Below, one piece after another: positions 51,772 through 60,813 of a stretch of 64,000 nucleotides of DNA. The stretch is taken from contig JACRCQ010000042.1 in the NCBI GenBank assembly GCA_016218915.1, positions 186,001 through 250,000 on the forward strand, in the 5' to 3' direction. Under the pieces are notes generated by a model that did not search any database, was not told the origin of the DNA, and was given only the letters and a program-made list of their open reading frames with translations. Each line of letters begins with the position of its first letter. The stretch's first letter is position 1. The position numbers and the translations under genes were made by a program. The DNA is from Deltaproteobacteria bacterium (GTDB lineage Bacteria > Myxococcota_A > Polyangia > Polyangiales > Polyangiaceae).

Positions 51772-53051
51772 GCGCGCCGGTACACATCGAAACCAGCCGG
51801 GACCTGCCGCTCGTCAGCGTGATGGTCGGATTCAAGATCGGCTCCGTCCTGGATCCGGTGGGCAAGGAAGGCCTGACCCGCCTGATGGTGCGCATGCTCC
51901 GCCGCGGCGCCGGGGACATGGGTGCGACGACGATCGAGAATCACATCGACCGGCTCGGCGCCGACCTCAGCGAGCACGCGGGAACGAGCACCGTCAGCTT
52001 CCAGATGGAAATCATCCGCCGCTCCTTTGACCGGGGAATCGAGCTGCTCGCGAAGCTGCTCGGAAGCCCGAGCTTCGACCCGGCCGAGCTCGGAAAGCTC
52101 CTGCGCGAGAGCGAGGGCGAGATCATCGAGGCGCGCGACAACGACCGCGCCCTGGCTTCGCGCGCCTTCCGGCGAACCGTGTTCGAAGACCATCCGTTCG
52201 CACGCAGAGCCTCTGGGCTCATCCCGACGCTGCGAGCGATCGAGAGAAGCGACGTGCTCGACGCCTACGCGCGCACGCTCACCCGGGACAAGGTCGTCAT
52301 GGCCTTTGCGGGCGACGTGGACGACGCGATGGCGCAGCGTGCGGCGGAGCTGATCCACGCGGCGCTCCCTGCAGGCCCCTCACCAGCGCGCAGCATTCCT
52401 GATCCCGCGATGAAGCCGGGGCGCCGTCTGGTCTTCGTGGACAAGCCCGAGCGCACGCAGACCCAGATGCTGATCGGAGGCATGGGCACCCATCCGCGCG
52501 ACGACGATCACGTTGCGCTGCACGTGGCGAATACGGTCTTCGGAGGCACGTTCACCAGCCGGCTGATGCGGGAGGTGCGCTCCAAGCGCGGCTGGTCGTA
52601 CGGGGCGTACGCGAACCTGCCGATCGACGTATGCCGGGAGGGATTCAGCCTGTGGACGCACCCGAAGGCGACCGATGCGGCGGAATGCCTGAAGCTCGAG
52701 CTGAAGCTGCTGGAGGAGTGGCGCGACAAGGGAATCACGGCCGCCGAGCTTGCGTTTGCGAAGCGCTACCTGACGCGTTCGCACGCCTTCGAGATCGACA
52801 CGGCCACCAAGCGTGTGCACCGCAAGCTGGCCACGAGCCTCTACGACCTGCCGGAGGACTACTACTCGCGGTACCTGGAGCAGGTGAAGGCTGTGACCCG
52901 CGAGCAGGCCGACGCCGCGGTGCGCAATCGCCTTTCGGGCGCGGATCTGGTCGTGGCGATCACAGGCACCGCCTCCGAGATCGGCGAGCAGATCAAACAG
53001 GCCATCCCTGGTCTGGTCGAACACAAGGTCGTGCCGCACGACCTCGAGTAG
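51768..53051 (+). CDS. M16-family peptidase, non-catalytic partner subunit
   Basis: A 427-residue M16 homologue lacking HxxEH: the matching position reads GLTRLMVRMLRRG. It retains the R/Y substrate-binding feature of the second half in REVRSKRGWSYGAYA. It is translationally coupled to the active subunit (ATGA overlap), so the pair likely forms a two-chain M16B peptidase with one catalytic and one structural chain. Typical length for such partners. Confidence 0.93.
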   Translation: MSAPVHIETSRDLPLVSVMVGFKIGSVLDPVGKEGLTRLMVRMLRRGAGDMGATTIENHIDRLGADLSEHAGTSTVSFQMEIIRRSFDRGIELLAKLLGSPSFDPAELGKLLRESEGEIIEARDNDRALASRAFRRTVFEDHPFARRASGLIPTLRAIERSDVLDAYARTLTRDKVVMAFAGDVDDAMAQRAAELIHAALPAGPSPARSIPDPAMKPGRRLVFVDKPERTQTQMLIGGMGTHPRDDDHVALHVANTVFGGTFTSRLMREVRSKRGWSYGAYANLPIDVCREGFSLWTHPKATDAAECLKLELKLLEEWRDKGITAAELAFAKRYLTRSHAFEIDTATKRVHRKLATSLYDLPEDYYSRYLEQVKAVTREQADAAVRNRLSGADLVVAITGTASEIGEQIKQAIPGLVEHKVVPHDLE

Positions 53052-53081
53052 CATCAGGCTTGCCTCGAAGCTGCGTGGCAA

Positions 53082-53088
53082 AAGGAGG
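53082..53088 (+). promoter_or_regulatory. Strong Shine-Dalgarno site before the dehydrogenase gene
   Basis: AAGGAGG lies five bases ahead of the ATG at 53094, a near-complete complement to the 16S rRNA tail. This decides the start of the dehydrogenase gene. Confidence 0.75.
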
Positions 53089-53093
53089 ATGAC

Positions 53094-54062
53094 ATGCCCA
53101 CCATCGTGGTTTCGTCTCCCATGCCCGGAAGGGCTGTAGGTTCGTTGTCGTCGCAGGGACACCAGGTGATCTCCGGGGACAATCCCGCGGGGATGGGGCA
53201 CGACGCTTTGGTCGCGTGCCTGCGTGAGCACCCGGAGACGGAGGCGGTGATCAGCCTGCTCACCGACAAGATCGACGCGGAGCTATTGCAGGCGGGTCCC
53301 AAGCTGCGCATCGTGGCGAACTGCGCGGTCGGCATCGACAACCTGGATCTCGCGGAGCTGCGCGCCCGCAAGATCGTGGCGACGAACACGCCGGGCGTGC
53401 TCACCGATGCGACCGCTGACCTGGCCTTTGCCTTGCTGCTCGATGCGTGCCGCCGCGTGAGCGAAGGCGATCGGCTGGTGCGAAGCGGCGGATGGACCGG
53501 ATGGGCGCCCACGCAGCTGCTGGGCATGAAGGTCAGCGGCGCCACCCTCGGGATCATCGGCTTTGGCAGGATCGGGCGCGCGGTGGCCCGCAGGGCGTCG
53601 GGCTTCGGGATGAGCGTGATCTACTACGACGCCCATCGCGCCCCCACGGAGGCGGAGGAGACCCTGGGCGTGAAGTACGCGCCGCTCGACGAGGTCATCC
53701 GCGAGTGCGATGTGCTGACGCTCCATTGCCCGCTGACGCCCGAGACACGAGGGCTGCTGTCGCGCGATAGGCTTGCGTCGATGCGCAAGGGGGCCGTGGT
53801 GGTCAACACCGCGCGAGGCCCGTGCCTGGACGAGCAGGCCCTTGCGGAGCTGCTCACCAGCGGGCACCTGGCAGCGGCCGGGCTCGATGTCTACCAGCGC
53901 GAGCCGCAGATCCACCCTGCGCTGCTCGGCCTGCAGAACGTGGTGCTCGCGCCGCACATCGGCAGCGCTGATCGTCCGACCCGCGAGCGCATGGCAGAGA
54001 TGTGCGTCGAAGCCGTCACGGCAGTGCTGGCAGGGCGCACGCCGAATCACGTGGTGACCTGA
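53094..54062 (+). CDS. D-2-hydroxyacid dehydrogenase (glyoxylate reductase type)
   Basis: A 322-residue NAD(P)-dependent dehydrogenase. It has the dinucleotide fold G156-x-G158-x2-G161 in IIGFGRIGRAV and catalytic R241 (NTARGPCLDE), E270 (YQREP) and H288 (APHIGSA). Motif order and length fit GyaR/GhrB-type glyoxylate/hydroxypyruvate reductases, but 2-hydroxyacid specificity cannot be told. It is 42 bases after the M16 pair on the same strand and may be cotranscribed. Confidence 0.92.
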   Translation: MPTIVVSSPMPGRAVGSLSSQGHQVISGDNPAGMGHDALVACLREHPETEAVISLLTDKIDAELLQAGPKLRIVANCAVGIDNLDLAELRARKIVATNTPGVLTDATADLAFALLLDACRRVSEGDRLVRSGGWTGWAPTQLLGMKVSGATLGIIGFGRIGRAVARRASGFGMSVIYYDAHRAPTEAEETLGVKYAPLDEVIRECDVLTLHCPLTPETRGLLSRDRLASMRKGAVVVNTARGPCLDEQALAELLTSGHLAAAGLDVYQREPQIHPALLGLQNVVLAPHIGSADRPTRERMAEMCVEAVTAVLAGRTPNHVVT

Positions 54063-54082
54063 GGGGATCGGCTCGCAGGCGC

Positions 54083-54526
54083 TCAGCGCACGAACACGCC
54101 GCTGACCAGCCACCTGTCCCCTGACTTGCGCAGCTCGTACTCCACCGTCGTGCGCCCACGGCGCGAAAGCGTGTCGACCAGGACCGTGGCGCGCGCTCCC
54201 TTCACCTCGATGCTCTTGGACAGCAACGTGAGCTTCTCGCCCTGGTACGAGGCGAGATGGCTGTAGGCCTTGGACGGCAGCTCAGCGGCGTTGTCCGCAT
54301 CGAAGCGAAGGCTCTGGCCGCGAAAAGTCAGCTCCATGGGTTGAAGCTTGGGATCGGTCCACGACAAGGCGCGATCGATCCGCTCGTTGTCGATGCGGCC
54401 TGTTACCGTGTCGACGAACCCTTCGAGTCGCTCTTCCTCGGTGACGATGAGCCAGTCGACGGTCAGCACGGCGCCGATGGCGACAGCGGCCACGACGCCA
54501 GCGATGATGACGCGACGAGACGGCAA
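54083..54526 (-). CDS. Small membrane-anchored protein with NTF2-like region
   Basis: A 147-residue protein with one N-terminal helix (about 6-27, VIIAGVVAAVAIGAVLTVDWL) and an extracytoplasmic alpha+beta domain (about 32-147) whose strands ATVLVDTLSRRGRTTVEYELRKSGDRWLVSGV resemble the NTF2/SnoaL-like fold. A TTG start is the only reasonable one. It follows the Tudor-like lipoprotein gene by 18 bases. Function unknown. Confidence 0.65.
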   Translation of the reverse strand: MPSRRVIIAGVVAAVAIGAVLTVDWLIVTEEERLEGFVDTVTGRIDNERIDRALSWTDPKLQPMELTFRGQSLRFDADNAAELPSKAYSHLASYQGEKLTLLSKSIEVKGARATVLVDTLSRRGRTTVEYELRKSGDRWLVSGVFVR

Positions 54527-54544
54527 GAGGTCAACGCAACCGGC

Positions 54545-55447
54545 TCAAGGAACGAGCGGGGAGATGTCCTTGTTGGTCACGGTCCTCGGCTTGGTGTCAT
54601 GGTCCGACACGACGACCGAGGTTCCATCGACCTTGTCGACCTTGGCGTACTCCCAGCGGGCCGAGCCGCCGGTCGGGCGCACGATCACGTACTGCCCGGC
54701 CGTGACCTTCTGCGCGCCCGTGGGCTTGGGCGCTACATCGCCTGGGTCGCGGTCGGACGGGGAGGACTTGTCGTCCCACTGGACCGTGATCTTGTTGCCC
54801 GTGACCTTGGTGACCTTGGCGCCGTACCAGGACGTCCCTGCGAAGAGGGCTACGATGTCAGCGCCGGGCTTGGCAGTCCAACCAGCCGGACGCGCGGGCT
54901 TGCCGGCAGCCTTGCACGCTGCGAGGAACGCACGATGGCGCGCCTCGGTCTCCATGCGCTCCTTGATGTTGGCCTGCGTCGCGGGCTTGGGAAGGATGAC
55001 GTCCGCGGCGCTCAGGTTGTGTGAGGAACCTCCCGCCGATTCGCACACGTACACGGCGCCGTTGACCGACTTGACCTGGCACGACTCCCAGTAGGTGGAG
55101 CTCGTGCGGCAGATCACGTAGTCATCGGCCTTCTCGATGCCCTTGTGATCGCTCGAGGAGACCACGTACACGTCGCCCTTGTCCGCGGTGTCCGTGGACT
55201 TGCTGCTGCCGTACTCGTAGGTGACGCGGTTGCCTTCTACCTTGGTGATCTTGCCCTTCCAGAAGCTCGCCTTGCCGCTCTCGACAATCACCTCGTCGCC
55301 GACCTTGATGTCGGTCTTCTGATCGGTGTTCTCATTGAACGCCGCAGCGTCCGCCGAGGAATCCGAGCCCTTCTTGCAGCATCCAGCGAACGCGACCAGG
55401 CAGATCGCGGCGCACCCGAGCATTCCAATGCGAGTAGTCTTCCTCAT
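54545..55447 (-). CDS. Lipoprotein with four Tudor/SH3-like modules
   Basis: A 300-residue lipoprotein: signal peptide and lipobox AFAGC (Cys23), then four modules of about 48 residues at 48-95, 106-152, 192-240 and 248-299. Each has the pattern xGDxVIVxxxxxxWxxxKVxxVxGxxVxVxxxD, for example VGDEVIVESGKASFWKGKITK, ADDYVICRTSSTYWESCQVKS and GADIVALFAGTSWYGAKVTK. These are Tudor-like or Agenet/SH3-like small barrels, unusual outside eukaryotes. A helical stretch (158-190) separates the two pairs. It may bind peptide or glycan surfaces. Cotranscribed with the gene downstream. Confidence 0.72.
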   Translation of the reverse strand: MRKTTRIGMLGCAAICLVAFAGCCKKGSDSSADAAAFNENTDQKTDIKVGDEVIVESGKASFWKGKITKVEGNRVTYEYGSSKSTDTADKGDVYVVSSSDHKGIEKADDYVICRTSSTYWESCQVKSVNGAVYVCESAGGSSHNLSAADVILPKPATQANIKERMETEARHRAFLAACKAAGKPARPAGWTAKPGADIVALFAGTSWYGAKVTKVTGNKITVQWDDKSSPSDRDPGDVAPKPTGAQKVTAGQYVIVRPTGGSARWEYAKVDKVDGTSVVVSDHDTKPRTVTNKDISPLVP

Positions 55448-55501
55448 GGTGCCGGCACGTTAGCCCAATTGCCGCGAGTGGAGAAGCGTGCACTTGAGCT
55501 G

Positions 55502-55984
55502 TCAGGGCGCCGAGCAGAAGGCGTTGATCGAGGCAATGATGCGGTCTTCGGACTCCCCCGCTGCTTGCGCCGCAACCGTCGCAGCCTCCCATCGCGGCAA
55601 GTCGTTGGCCTGCCTGGCTGCGATGATCACACGCACATTGGCCGCGTATCGGCCTGCCATTTCCTTGTACTCGGCTGCCCGCTGCTGCAGCGCACGGTCC
55701 GTCAGGGTCAGGGTCTGGGTCCTTGCGGCAGCGGTCTCGAGTGCACTCGCGATCGCCGCCAACTGGCTGTCCGTGAAGGCCGTGCCGGCGTCTCCCAAAC
55801 CGTTGATCTGCTCCGCGCTGATGTTGATGACCGTGACCAGCGACGTGCACTCGCGTGCCCGGACTTCCTCGGGGCGCTCGGCGGACGCTGGCTGTGGCGC
55901 GGGCGGCTGCCCACCGCATCCAAGCGAGATGATTGAGAAAGCGCCTGCGATCAGGGCTGCACCGGGAAGGAATCGAGCTGACAT
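55502..55984 (-). CDS. Putative lipoprotein of unknown function
   Basis: A 160-residue exported protein with lipobox ISLGC after a 22-residue signal peptide. The mature part has two helical blocks rich in Ala/Glu/Thr with a single Cys near each end (ARECTS and NAFCSAP), which may form one disulfide. The family is not recognised. GGAG sits seven bases ahead of the ATG at 55984, which decides the start. Divergent from the beta-propeller lipoprotein gene. Confidence 0.7.
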   Translation of the reverse strand: MSARFLPGAALIAGAFSIISLGCGGQPPAPQPASAERPEEVRARECTSLVTVINISAEQINGLGDAGTAFTDSQLAAIASALETAAARTQTLTLTDRALQQRAAEYKEMAGRYAANVRVIIAARQANDLPRWEAATVAAQAAGESEDRIIASINAFCSAP

Positions 55985-56207
55985 GAGGAATCTCCGGACA
56001 GGGTGAGAGCGTAATCGTGAGCGCACATTGGCGCCAGCCCGTCGTCGGGCAGGCAGGCGCTGGCCTTGCGGGTTGAAGTCGACGGACAGAATTAAGGGGA
56101 TCCCGGCGATACGCAGGAAGAATTGAGGGAATTTGGCCGATTGGCAGCGGGTAGTACGGGTATACACTGGTAGTCTCGGTTGCAGCGGGCGGCGGCAGTC
56201 CACTAAG

Positions 56208-56223
56208 GGCGCATGCATGCGCC
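56208..56223. promoter_or_regulatory. 16-bp perfect palindrome upstream of the propeller gene
   Basis: GGCGCATGCATGCGCC is identical to its reverse complement and lies 17 bases upstream of the ATG at 56240, in the leader or promoter of the beta-propeller lipoprotein gene. It is a plausible operator or translational hairpin. Confidence 0.5.
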
Positions 56224-56239
56224 ATCCACGAGGGAACTC

Positions 56240-58552
56240 ATGAGATTCACAGCGCTGGTGGGGTCGTTGGGTGCATTGGTGCTTTCAGCCGCGATCGGTT
56301 GCACGATCGTCAAGTCCAAGGACAACGAAGAGAACCCTGACGGCGGGGTGGGCGGAGAGGCGGGCCAGGCCCAGGGCGGTGCAGGCGGGGGCGCAGGGGG
56401 AGTTGCTGGAACCGGTGGTGTGGCTGGCAAGGGAGGCGCTGCAGGTACGGGCGGCGCCGTGGAAGAACCGGCGATTCCAGCGGCCGCGGGCGGGCTCGAT
56501 CCGGCACCGGACTGCGTGGCGCTCGAGAAGATGCTCAAGGACGACGCAAAGGCGCGGAACAACGCGGAGATGGACGCCAAGATCGCGATGATCGCATGCG
56601 CGTACGGAATCGATGCGGGCACAGGCGGAACCGCTGGCGCAGCAGGTGCCGCAGGCTCCGGCGGTGCGCCCTCCTCCTCCGGAACCATCGACTACTCCAA
56701 GACCAACGCGCAGGTGGACGGCGTCGACGAAGCAGACATCGTCAAGACCGACGGCGAGTACATCTACCTTCTTCACAGCAATATCTTCACGATCCTCAAG
56801 GCGACGCCTCCGGCAGACATGGCGGTGGTTCCCCAAGGCACCATGAACATCGAAGGCAGGCCGACCGAGATGTTCGTCGACGCTGGCCGCGTGGTGATCT
56901 ACTCGGTCGTGGATGGCCATAGCGTCTACCAGGGGGCCAAGGTCACGCCCAAGCCGACCCTGTACGAGAACGAGTATGGCTACGGCTACGGCAATGACCC
57001 GCCGTCAGACATCACGACCTCGTACGTGCTGACCAAGGTAACGGTCATCGAGCTGACCGGTACGCCTCCTACAGTCAACCCGGTTCCGAAAGCAGAGCTG
57101 TACTTCGAGGGCAACTACCTGTCGTCGAGGCGCGTGGACAACGCAGTACGCACGGTCCTGACCGGCGGCGCGCACGGCCCCACGCTCAAGCACGAGCCGG
57201 CTGATCCCGGGGAGACCCCGGAGGCGATGATCGCTGCGTACAAGAAGCTGAAGGACGACAACAACGCCAAGATCGACGCTGCCACGTACAAGGACTGGCT
57301 GCCGTATCGATTCGTCAAGAGCGGGGCGACCATCACGGCGAGCGAGCCTGCGTGCAGCGAGTACATGGTACCCAAGGCAGGAAGCTCACAGTACGGCCTC
57401 ACGCAGATCTACGCGTTCGACTGGACCGCGCCCACGACCATGAACGGCGTGAGCATTCCGGCCAAGGCGAGCGTGGTGTACGGCGGCAAGCAGTCGCTCT
57501 ACGTGGCTGCGGTTGCGGACTCGAACTACTACGAGGGGTACGCGTGCCAGCCCACGACCACCCCGAAGCCCGGGCAGATCATCTACTTCCAGTACACGTA
57601 CATCCACGACTTCGATTTCAAGAAGTCCGCCATCACCCCCGAATACCTCGGCTCCGCTGCGATTCCTGGCGGCGTGCTCAACCAGTTCTCCGTGGACGAG
57701 AACGCTGAGCACTTCCGCGTCGCAACCGGTGGTGACCTCGTTCGGTACGTCGACAAGGGCTACGGGCTCGAGTCCGAGGTGGACAAGTCGAACCACGTGT
57801 TCACGATGGAAGTCGGGGACGGCAAAGAGCTGAAGATCCTTGGACGCATCGATGGGCTGGGTAAGGGAGAGAACCTGCACTCGACCCGGTTCATCGAGGA
57901 CAAGGCGTTCGTGGTCACGTTCGAGCAGATCGACCCGCTGATCGTGGTCGATCTCGCGGATCCCGCTGCCCCTGCGGTCCTTGGACAAATCGACGTGCCC
58001 GGGTTCAGCGAGTACGTGCACCCGATCGGCAAGCCGACCACGCATCTGCTCACGATCGGCAAGGAGACCGAGCCAGGACCGGTGATCGTGGGCCTCAAGG
58101 TGTCGTTGTTCGATGTGACGACGCCGACCGCGCCGAAGCTCGTCAACAGCTTCGTGTTCAAGGATTCGAAGTACGGTTATTCAGAGGCGGAGAACAACCA
58201 CAAGGCGTTCAACTACAGCCCGGACAAGGGCATCCTGACGTTCCCTTACGTGGCAGAGGACTACTCGAGCAACTACGAGGTTCACAGCTTCCTCGAAGTG
58301 TTCAAGGTGGACACCACGGCGGGGATCACGCAGATGGGCGAGATCTCGCACGACGACTTCTTCAACAGCTACTGGTGGGAGTGGTGCAAGGACGACATCG
58401 GGGCGGGGATGCGTCGCGGGATGTTCATCGGCGACAACCTGTACTCAGTCTCCTACGGCGGCATCAAGGTCAACGCCCTGACCGATCTGAAGACGCCGAT
58501 CGGGTCTGCAAGCCTGTCCGGCCTGCTCGGCGCACAGTGCGCGATGCCCTGA
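56240..58552 (+). CDS. Beta-propeller-domain lipoprotein
   Basis: A 770-residue exported protein. Signal peptide and lipobox-like IGC are followed by a Gly-rich linker. The globular part has the signature YSKTNAQVDGVDEADIVKTDGEYIY (about residues 154-178) seen in bacterial beta-propeller domain proteins (PF09826), then many strand-turn repeats and late NYEVHSFLEVFKVD. Function of this family is not settled; binding of cell-surface partners is likely. The ATG at 56240 has GAGG ahead of it; an upstream ATG at 56213 falls within the palindrome. Convergent with the FadL gene. Confidence 0.82.
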   Translation: MRFTALVGSLGALVLSAAIGCTIVKSKDNEENPDGGVGGEAGQAQGGAGGGAGGVAGTGGVAGKGGAAGTGGAVEEPAIPAAAGGLDPAPDCVALEKMLKDDAKARNNAEMDAKIAMIACAYGIDAGTGGTAGAAGAAGSGGAPSSSGTIDYSKTNAQVDGVDEADIVKTDGEYIYLLHSNIFTILKATPPADMAVVPQGTMNIEGRPTEMFVDAGRVVIYSVVDGHSVYQGAKVTPKPTLYENEYGYGYGNDPPSDITTSYVLTKVTVIELTGTPPTVNPVPKAELYFEGNYLSSRRVDNAVRTVLTGGAHGPTLKHEPADPGETPEAMIAAYKKLKDDNNAKIDAATYKDWLPYRFVKSGATITASEPACSEYMVPKAGSSQYGLTQIYAFDWTAPTTMNGVSIPAKASVVYGGKQSLYVAAVADSNYYEGYACQPTTTPKPGQIIYFQYTYIHDFDFKKSAITPEYLGSAAIPGGVLNQFSVDENAEHFRVATGGDLVRYVDKGYGLESEVDKSNHVFTMEVGDGKELKILGRIDGLGKGENLHSTRFIEDKAFVVTFEQIDPLIVVDLADPAAPAVLGQIDVPGFSEYVHPIGKPTTHLLTIGKETEPGPVIVGLKVSLFDVTTPTAPKLVNSFVFKDSKYGYSEAENNHKAFNYSPDKGILTFPYVAEDYSSNYEVHSFLEVFKVDTTAGITQMGEISHDDFFNSYWWEWCKDDIGAGMRRGMFIGDNLYSVSYGGIKVNALTDLKTPIGSASLSGLLGAQCAMP

Positions 58553-58601
58553 GCACCGATTCATCGGAGCCTCGACCTCCGCTTCGACGCAATCGATTCC
58601 C

Positions 58602-59954
58602 CTAGAACCTGTAGTCCACGTTGAGCGCGATCATGTGCACCATGGTCTTGTACCGGCCGTTGGTCGCAGGCAGCGACGCTGAGCCTGTGACGTCGCGCGT
58701 CTGGTAGAAGAGCGGATTCCACAGCGCGTGCAGGATCATCATGTCCCGCTTCATGAACAGCCCGGAGCGCTTGTCCTGGCGGTTGAAGAAGTTCTTCTTG
58801 CCCATGCCCAGATAGATCTTGGGGCCAATGGAAGCGCCGACCAGGAAGGCATCGTTGATCTCCGGGGTCATGCCGGCGTTGGGAACCGCGGCTGTGTCGA
58901 AGCCCGCAGCCACCAGGACCTGGAACCAGTCGTTCAGGAAGACGGAACCTCCCGCGCGCGCGCCGAACGAGTTCTTGAAATTGCGCTGGTAGCTCTGGTC
59001 GAGCGGAAGATTGAAGCCTGGCGGCGGAGTGACCGTGATGTCCTGGGTCTTGAACTCGCTCCAGTGCGACCAGTCGGCCTGCACCTTGGCCGTGTACCTG
59101 CCCTGATCGAACGCGTACTCAGCACCGAGGCGCGCCGTGGATGGAAGGGAGAAGTTGGCCTTGGCCTGCATGGGCTCGCGCAGCGCAGGGACGTTGGTCG
59201 TGGGCTGGATGTAGCTCTGGAGCGTGCCTTTGACCTCGGCATTCATGGAGTGGATGTACGAGGCTCCCACCAGGAGCGGGCCGTGCTGCCAGAGCATCCC
59301 GAGGTCGAACGAGTAGTTGTTCGCCGTGCCCTCGAACTTCACGCGCGCTTCGTTGCCAGGTTCGATGCCTCCCACCGTGGGGCTTGCCAGCGACGGGTTG
59401 TTGGAGATCACGGGCAGCGAGTCGAGAGCCTTGTAGTGAAGGAGCGAGGTCCGCGCATAGACGAACCCCGCAGCGACTGTGAAGCGCTTGTCGTCCTTCT
59501 TGTAGATGTCGAAGGAGACCGACGGCATGATGAACATGGAGCGCAGGTCAGCGTAGATGATCGAGAATCGCTGCGAGCCGTTCGAGGGCTTGAAGTCCTC
59601 GCCCAGGCCGTAGGGAAAGAACAGCCCCACGCCGGCTTTGAGTCGATCGTGGAGGGTGAACGTTGCAGCAGCGGCGGGCAGCACATTCCAGCGTGTGTTG
59701 TCGGCGACGCCGGCCTGGCCGGGCTCCGACGACTCGTATGTGTTCTTGCGCCAGACAGGCTGCGCCTCGAGGAACAGGCTGTGACCGTCGATGAGCGACA
59801 TGGCAGCCGGGTTCCAGAAGAGCGCCGAGCCATTGGCCGTGGTCGGGCCTGCGGTATCGCCTCCGACTTTGGGCACGTAGTAGCCGCTGCCAAGAGCCGC
59901 TCCAGCAAGGGTCGTGCAGAGCAGACCCGCGGCCAGCGATAGCTTTCTCATCAC
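58602..59954 (-). CDS. FadL/TodX-type outer-membrane barrel protein
   Basis: A 450-residue outer-membrane protein of the hydrocarbon/fatty-acid transport (OMPP1/FadL) group: signal peptide, N-terminal NGSALFWNPAAM hatch-like signature, alternating beta strands throughout, and a C-terminal strand ending in aromatic residue (ALNVDYRF). It is the last gene of a minus-strand trio and its ATG overlaps the lipoprotein stop by four bases. Substrates would be hydrophobic molecules. A second FadL-like gene lies upstream in the same operon. Confidence 0.9.
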   Translation of the reverse strand: MMRKLSLAAGLLCTTLAGAALGSGYYVPKVGGDTAGPTTANGSALFWNPAAMSLIDGHSLFLEAQPVWRKNTYESSEPGQAGVADNTRWNVLPAAAATFTLHDRLKAGVGLFFPYGLGEDFKPSNGSQRFSIIYADLRSMFIMPSVSFDIYKKDDKRFTVAAGFVYARTSLLHYKALDSLPVISNNPSLASPTVGGIEPGNEARVKFEGTANNYSFDLGMLWQHGPLLVGASYIHSMNAEVKGTLQSYIQPTTNVPALREPMQAKANFSLPSTARLGAEYAFDQGRYTAKVQADWSHWSEFKTQDITVTPPPGFNLPLDQSYQRNFKNSFGARAGGSVFLNDWFQVLVAAGFDTAAVPNAGMTPEINDAFLVGASIGPKIYLGMGKKNFFNRQDKRSGLFMKRDMMILHALWNPLFYQTRDVTGSASLPATNGRYKTMVHMIALNVDYRF

Positions 59955-60724
59955 GACCCCTCCTCGGCATCCGCCACGTCATCCGGGGCATCGGTCGTCT
60001 CATCCACAGCATCAGCCCCCTCGTCCGTGGCTGCGTCGACGCCGGCTTCTGCAGCTGCCTCGGGCAGCGGCTCTTCGGCCGCGTCAGGAACGGCTGCTTC
60101 CCCGCCTGTCTCCGGTGTGCCGCCGTCGAGCAGCGAAGCGCACTCGGATGCGGTGCCTATGGCGTCGAAGTTGCCGGACACGATCACCTCCGGAAGGGCG
60201 CCGGCCTTGCTCTGCACATTGCGGAGCGTGCCGACCATCTTCCCTGTGAACTCGCAGGAGCTGATCACCTGCACGTTCTGGAAGCTGACCGTGGTGTCCG
60301 TCACGTCCCCATCGAGCAGGTTGTTGAGCGCCTTCGGGATCACCATGTTCTGCACGTCGATCTGGAACCCGCCTGTCTTCGAGACGGGAACCGCAGAGAA
60401 GTCCTTCTTGGTCTGCGCTTCGTACTGGTCGATGTAGACCGTGCCTGACAGCGTCGCGCTGCCGTCTTCGATCTTCCCGGTCTGCTGGATGTCGAAGATG
60501 AAGTTGAGCGTGACCTTCACGACGTTGTCCGGCGTCTTGGCGTTCGTGATCGCCACGTACCGCCCGTTCACCGAGGAGCCAGGTTGCATGGCCGCATCGA
60601 TGGACGCGTCCTCGGTCGGAAGAGGCGGAAGATCGGAGCCGGGCGCAGGACGGTCAGGTGTGCAGGACAAAGCGAGCACGACCAGAATTCCCCCAAGTCT
60701 GGTGAAACGTGCGAGCGTCTTCAT
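59951..60724 (-). CDS. Lipoprotein encoded between two FadL-type genes
   Basis: A 257-residue lipoprotein with signal peptide and Cys-containing LALSC site, a Pro/Asp linker, then a beta-rich domain with the segments GRYVAITNAKTPDN, VKVTLNFIFDI, GGFQIDVQNMVIPKALN and SSCEFTGKMVGTL. It closes with a long acidic Ala/Glu/Asp tail. It resembles the divergent lipoprotein at 62348 in layout. The ATG at 60724 has GAGG at ideal distance. Sandwiched and coupled to FadL genes, it is probably a partner of the barrels. Confidence 0.75.
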   Translation of the reverse strand: MKTLARFTRLGGILVVLALSCTPDRPAPGSDLPPLPTEDASIDAAMQPGSSVNGRYVAITNAKTPDNVVKVTLNFIFDIQQTGKIEDGSATLSGTVYIDQYEAQTKKDFSAVPVSKTGGFQIDVQNMVIPKALNNLLDGDVTDTTVSFQNVQVISSCEFTGKMVGTLRNVQSKAGALPEVIVSGNFDAIGTASECASLLDGGTPETGGEAAVPDAAEEPLPEAAAEAGVDAATDEGADAVDETTDAPDDVADAEEGS

Positions 60725-60813
60725 GGCAATCCTCATAGTGGTGAGCCGGCGTTCCGGAAAGGGGCGGCTGGGGTCTGGGGGGTTGGAAGGCGCAGCTCCA
60801 ACCAGGCGGTGCG

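Noticed and set aside
56133..56166. Possible sigma-70 promoter (TTGGCC ... TATACA) before the beta-propeller lipoprotein gene
   Set aside because: The -10-like TATACA is attractive, but the candidate -35 elements give spacings of 22 or 14 bases instead of 16-18, so it was not called.
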